Source of the DNA: CAKUIA01 sp044433115
GTDB taxonomy: Bacteria; Verrucomicrobiota; Verrucomicrobiia; Opitutales; Intestinicryptomonadaceae
Assembly (NCBI GenBank): GCA_044433115.1
Contig: JAWXTY010000003.1
Span: forward strand, 29,779 to 93,778
Direction of reading: 5' to 3'
Length of the DNA: 64,000 bases
A program made the position numbers and the translations under genes. Shown one piece after another: positions 62,940-64,000 of this stretch (within the stretch, counting starts at the first letter, position 1; each line of letters opens with the position of its first letter). Under the pieces are notes generated by a model. The model saw only the letters and a list, made by a program, of their open reading frames with translations, made no database searches and was not told where the DNA came from.

Positions 62940-63130
62940 AGGGAAAATATTGTCAAGAGAAAAAAGTTAGTCTTTTTTAACTTTTTATATTGACAAGTTA
63001 GCCAAAACTAACTTTTATTGAAATTATATTAAAGATGAATTGGAAGAGATTGCTTAATATTGCATTCGAAATAAGATTATTTTCTTCATAATTCAAGATG
63101 CGTTTTTTTTAGTTCATCTTTAATGTCAAT
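62940..63130. promoter_or_regulatory. Two nested inverted repeats upstream of the pilin gene
   Basis: AAAAGTTAGT (62962-62971) mirrors ACTAACTTTT (63007-63016). ATTAAAGATGAA (63028-63039) mirrors TTCATCTTTAAT (63113-63124). A sigma-70-like TTGACA at 62990 lies in the first pair. They could be operator or enhancer sites. The remaining stretch to 63240 shows nothing else. Confidence 0.35.
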
Positions 63131-63243
63131 AAACATTTAGACAGTATATATAAATCTCGAAGTTAGTTTTCTAATAAATTTTGAAAGCCTACTTTTAGGT
63201 TAAAGTATTTTCAATAAATACATAGGTAGGGGCTTTTAGGGGC

Positions 63244-63260
63244 TTGGCTTTGCGAGTGCT
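63244..63260 (+). promoter_or_regulatory. Candidate sigma-54 (-24/-12) promoter of the pilin gene
   Basis: TTGGCTTTGCGAGTGCT has GG at 63246-63247 and GC at 63258-63259, the ten-base gap required by RpoN. It lies 27 bases ahead of the pilin ATG. Type IV pilin genes are classic sigma-54 targets in several groups. The -24 half matches well (TTGGC); the -12 half is TGC without the usual preceding T. Confidence 0.4.
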
Positions 63261-63287
63261 TGCTTTAAAAATCAATAAACAATAAAA

Positions 63288-64000
63288 ATGAAATACAAAA
63301 GCGAAAAATCATTGAGAAGAGCTAAGAAAGCATTCTCACTAATCGAGCTTATGATAGTTATCGTTATCATAGGTGCATTAACAGCAATCATATTGCCACA
63401 GTTCGACGTTTCTGAAGCAGAAGCAAAAGACACAGGCTGCGATGCTTCTAACTACGGCACTTTATCGCAATTAACAAAGTTCCGTTCTCTAAATGGTGCA
63501 TATCCAGCAAGAATGCACACTGGCTATGAAGCTGCTTCTAATGGTGGCGCTTCAACCGACGCGTTAATGGGTACTACGGATTCTGTGTTCGCTAAAATTC
63601 CATCATTTACTGCATTGAATATGGCTAGCGGTGATTCTGCTTCTGCTACTGCTCGTTCAACATCTTTTAATGTTAATGATGGAGATTATCTTGATTTTGG
63701 AGATTCTTTAAGAGAAGCGGGTATTATTTCATTGGCATGTGGAGGGTTCCCAATTGACGCTGCAAGTTCTGGAACTGCTTATGTAGCTTTTAATGGTATA
63801 AAGGGAAATACATCAATGACAGCTAATGCTGTTTACCTTTCTGCAATTACTTCTGATTGGTTTGAAGCTTGGGCTGTAAACGATGATGGCACTGCTAATG
63901 ATGCAGAATTAGATACTGCTTCAACTCCTATCACTATAAATGGCATACCTTTGCCTTACTATATGTTTGAAGACCCTCGCACTGAGTATGCAAAAGAAAC
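63288..64000 (+). CDS. Type IV pilin-like protein, N-terminal part (gene runs off the window)
   Basis: The ATG at 63288 opens a frame that stays open to the window end (237 codons). A 16-residue basic leader precedes the class III signal KAFSLIELMIVIVIIGALTA, with Glu at position 5 of the mature helix, so it is cut by prepilin peptidase and methylated. The globular part is rich in Ala, Ser, Thr, Gly and Asp, and Cys occurs twice (DTGCDAS, LACGG). This may be the major pilin or a type II secretion pseudopilin. Lentisphaerae and related bacteria carry many such proteins. Confidence 0.88.
   Translation, partial: MKYKSEKSLRRAKKAFSLIELMIVIVIIGALTAIILPQFDVSEAEAKDTGCDASNYGTLSQLTKFRSLNGAYPARMHTGYEAASNGGASTDALMGTTDSVFAKIPSFTALNMASGDSASATARSTSFNVNDGDYLDFGDSLREAGIISLACGGFPIDAASSGTAYVAFNGIKGNTSMTANAVYLSAITSDWFEAWAVNDDGTANDAELDTASTPITINGIPLPYYMFEDPRTEYAKE

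Overview
The window is AT-rich bacterial chromosome with about 46 protein-coding genes, three tRNAs and several repeat families. It most resembles the PVC superphylum (Verrucomicrobiota, Lentisphaerota, Kiritimatiellota, Chlamydiota). The reasons are a GreA factor fused to a roughly 530-residue N-terminal extension as in Chlamydia; an rpsP-trmD-rplS cluster without rimM; tuf placed ahead of secE, with rpsJ rather than tuf after fusA; secreted sulfatases; and a huge secreted protein joining hydrazine-synthase-alpha-like, haem c and SUMF1 regions. LpxA indicates a lipopolysaccharide-bearing outer membrane. No genus can be named from the sequence alone.

Layout. 1-3.4 kb: two secreted proteins, murA and a Cys-rich/basic protein, all on the minus strand. 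3.4-4.8 kb: a cluster of short inverted-repeat elements, tRNA-Gly and a TRL-family lipoprotein. 4.8-9.1 kb: a large secreted PPC-type protein and an ABC-F ATPase. 9.1-10.0 kb: non-coding inverted-repeat element, copy 1. 10.0-14.6 kb (minus): lepB, lepA, rplS, trmD, rpsP. 14.7-19.4 kb: a 299-bp MITE, purN, mnmA, eno and a Sel1 protein. 19.4-20.5 kb: element copy 2, with a second repeat family nested inside it, then hisI. 21.2-37.5 kb: tRNA-Thr, tuf, tRNA-Trp, secE, nusG, rplKAJL, rpoBC, rpsL, rpsG, fusA, rpsJ, the main transcription/translation block. 37.8-48.9 kb: fba, greA-fusion, rsmB, a DEDDh exonuclease, hisN, a membrane protein, lpxA, pdxA, a 181-bp MITE and icd. 49-58.3 kb: sulfatase, guaB, tsaD, thiD, rarA, a small membrane protein, a secreted protein and an alkylsulfatase-type metallo-beta-lactamase-fold enzyme. 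58.4-64 kb: the HzsA/haem/SUMF1-like protein, a Sel1 lipoprotein and a truncated type IV pilin gene behind a sigma-54-like promoter.

The least ordinary material is non-coding. Two elements of about 0.9-1.1 kb lie between convergent genes. They end in inverted repeats, carry many small hairpins (some with compensatory base changes between copies) and share a 140-bp core that is identical by eye. Their terminal hairpin (GGGGC-TTT-GCCCC in an AT-rich frame) also stands alone as a 63-bp palindrome between purN and mnmA, so six converging gene ends share it. A separate 180-300-bp MITE family has a fixed inner terminus (TTCTAAAAATTGG) and outer termini that vary between copies. One MITE has landed inside element copy 2 and destroyed a long hairpin. 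No CRISPR array, transposase, phage module or recognisable defence operon is present.
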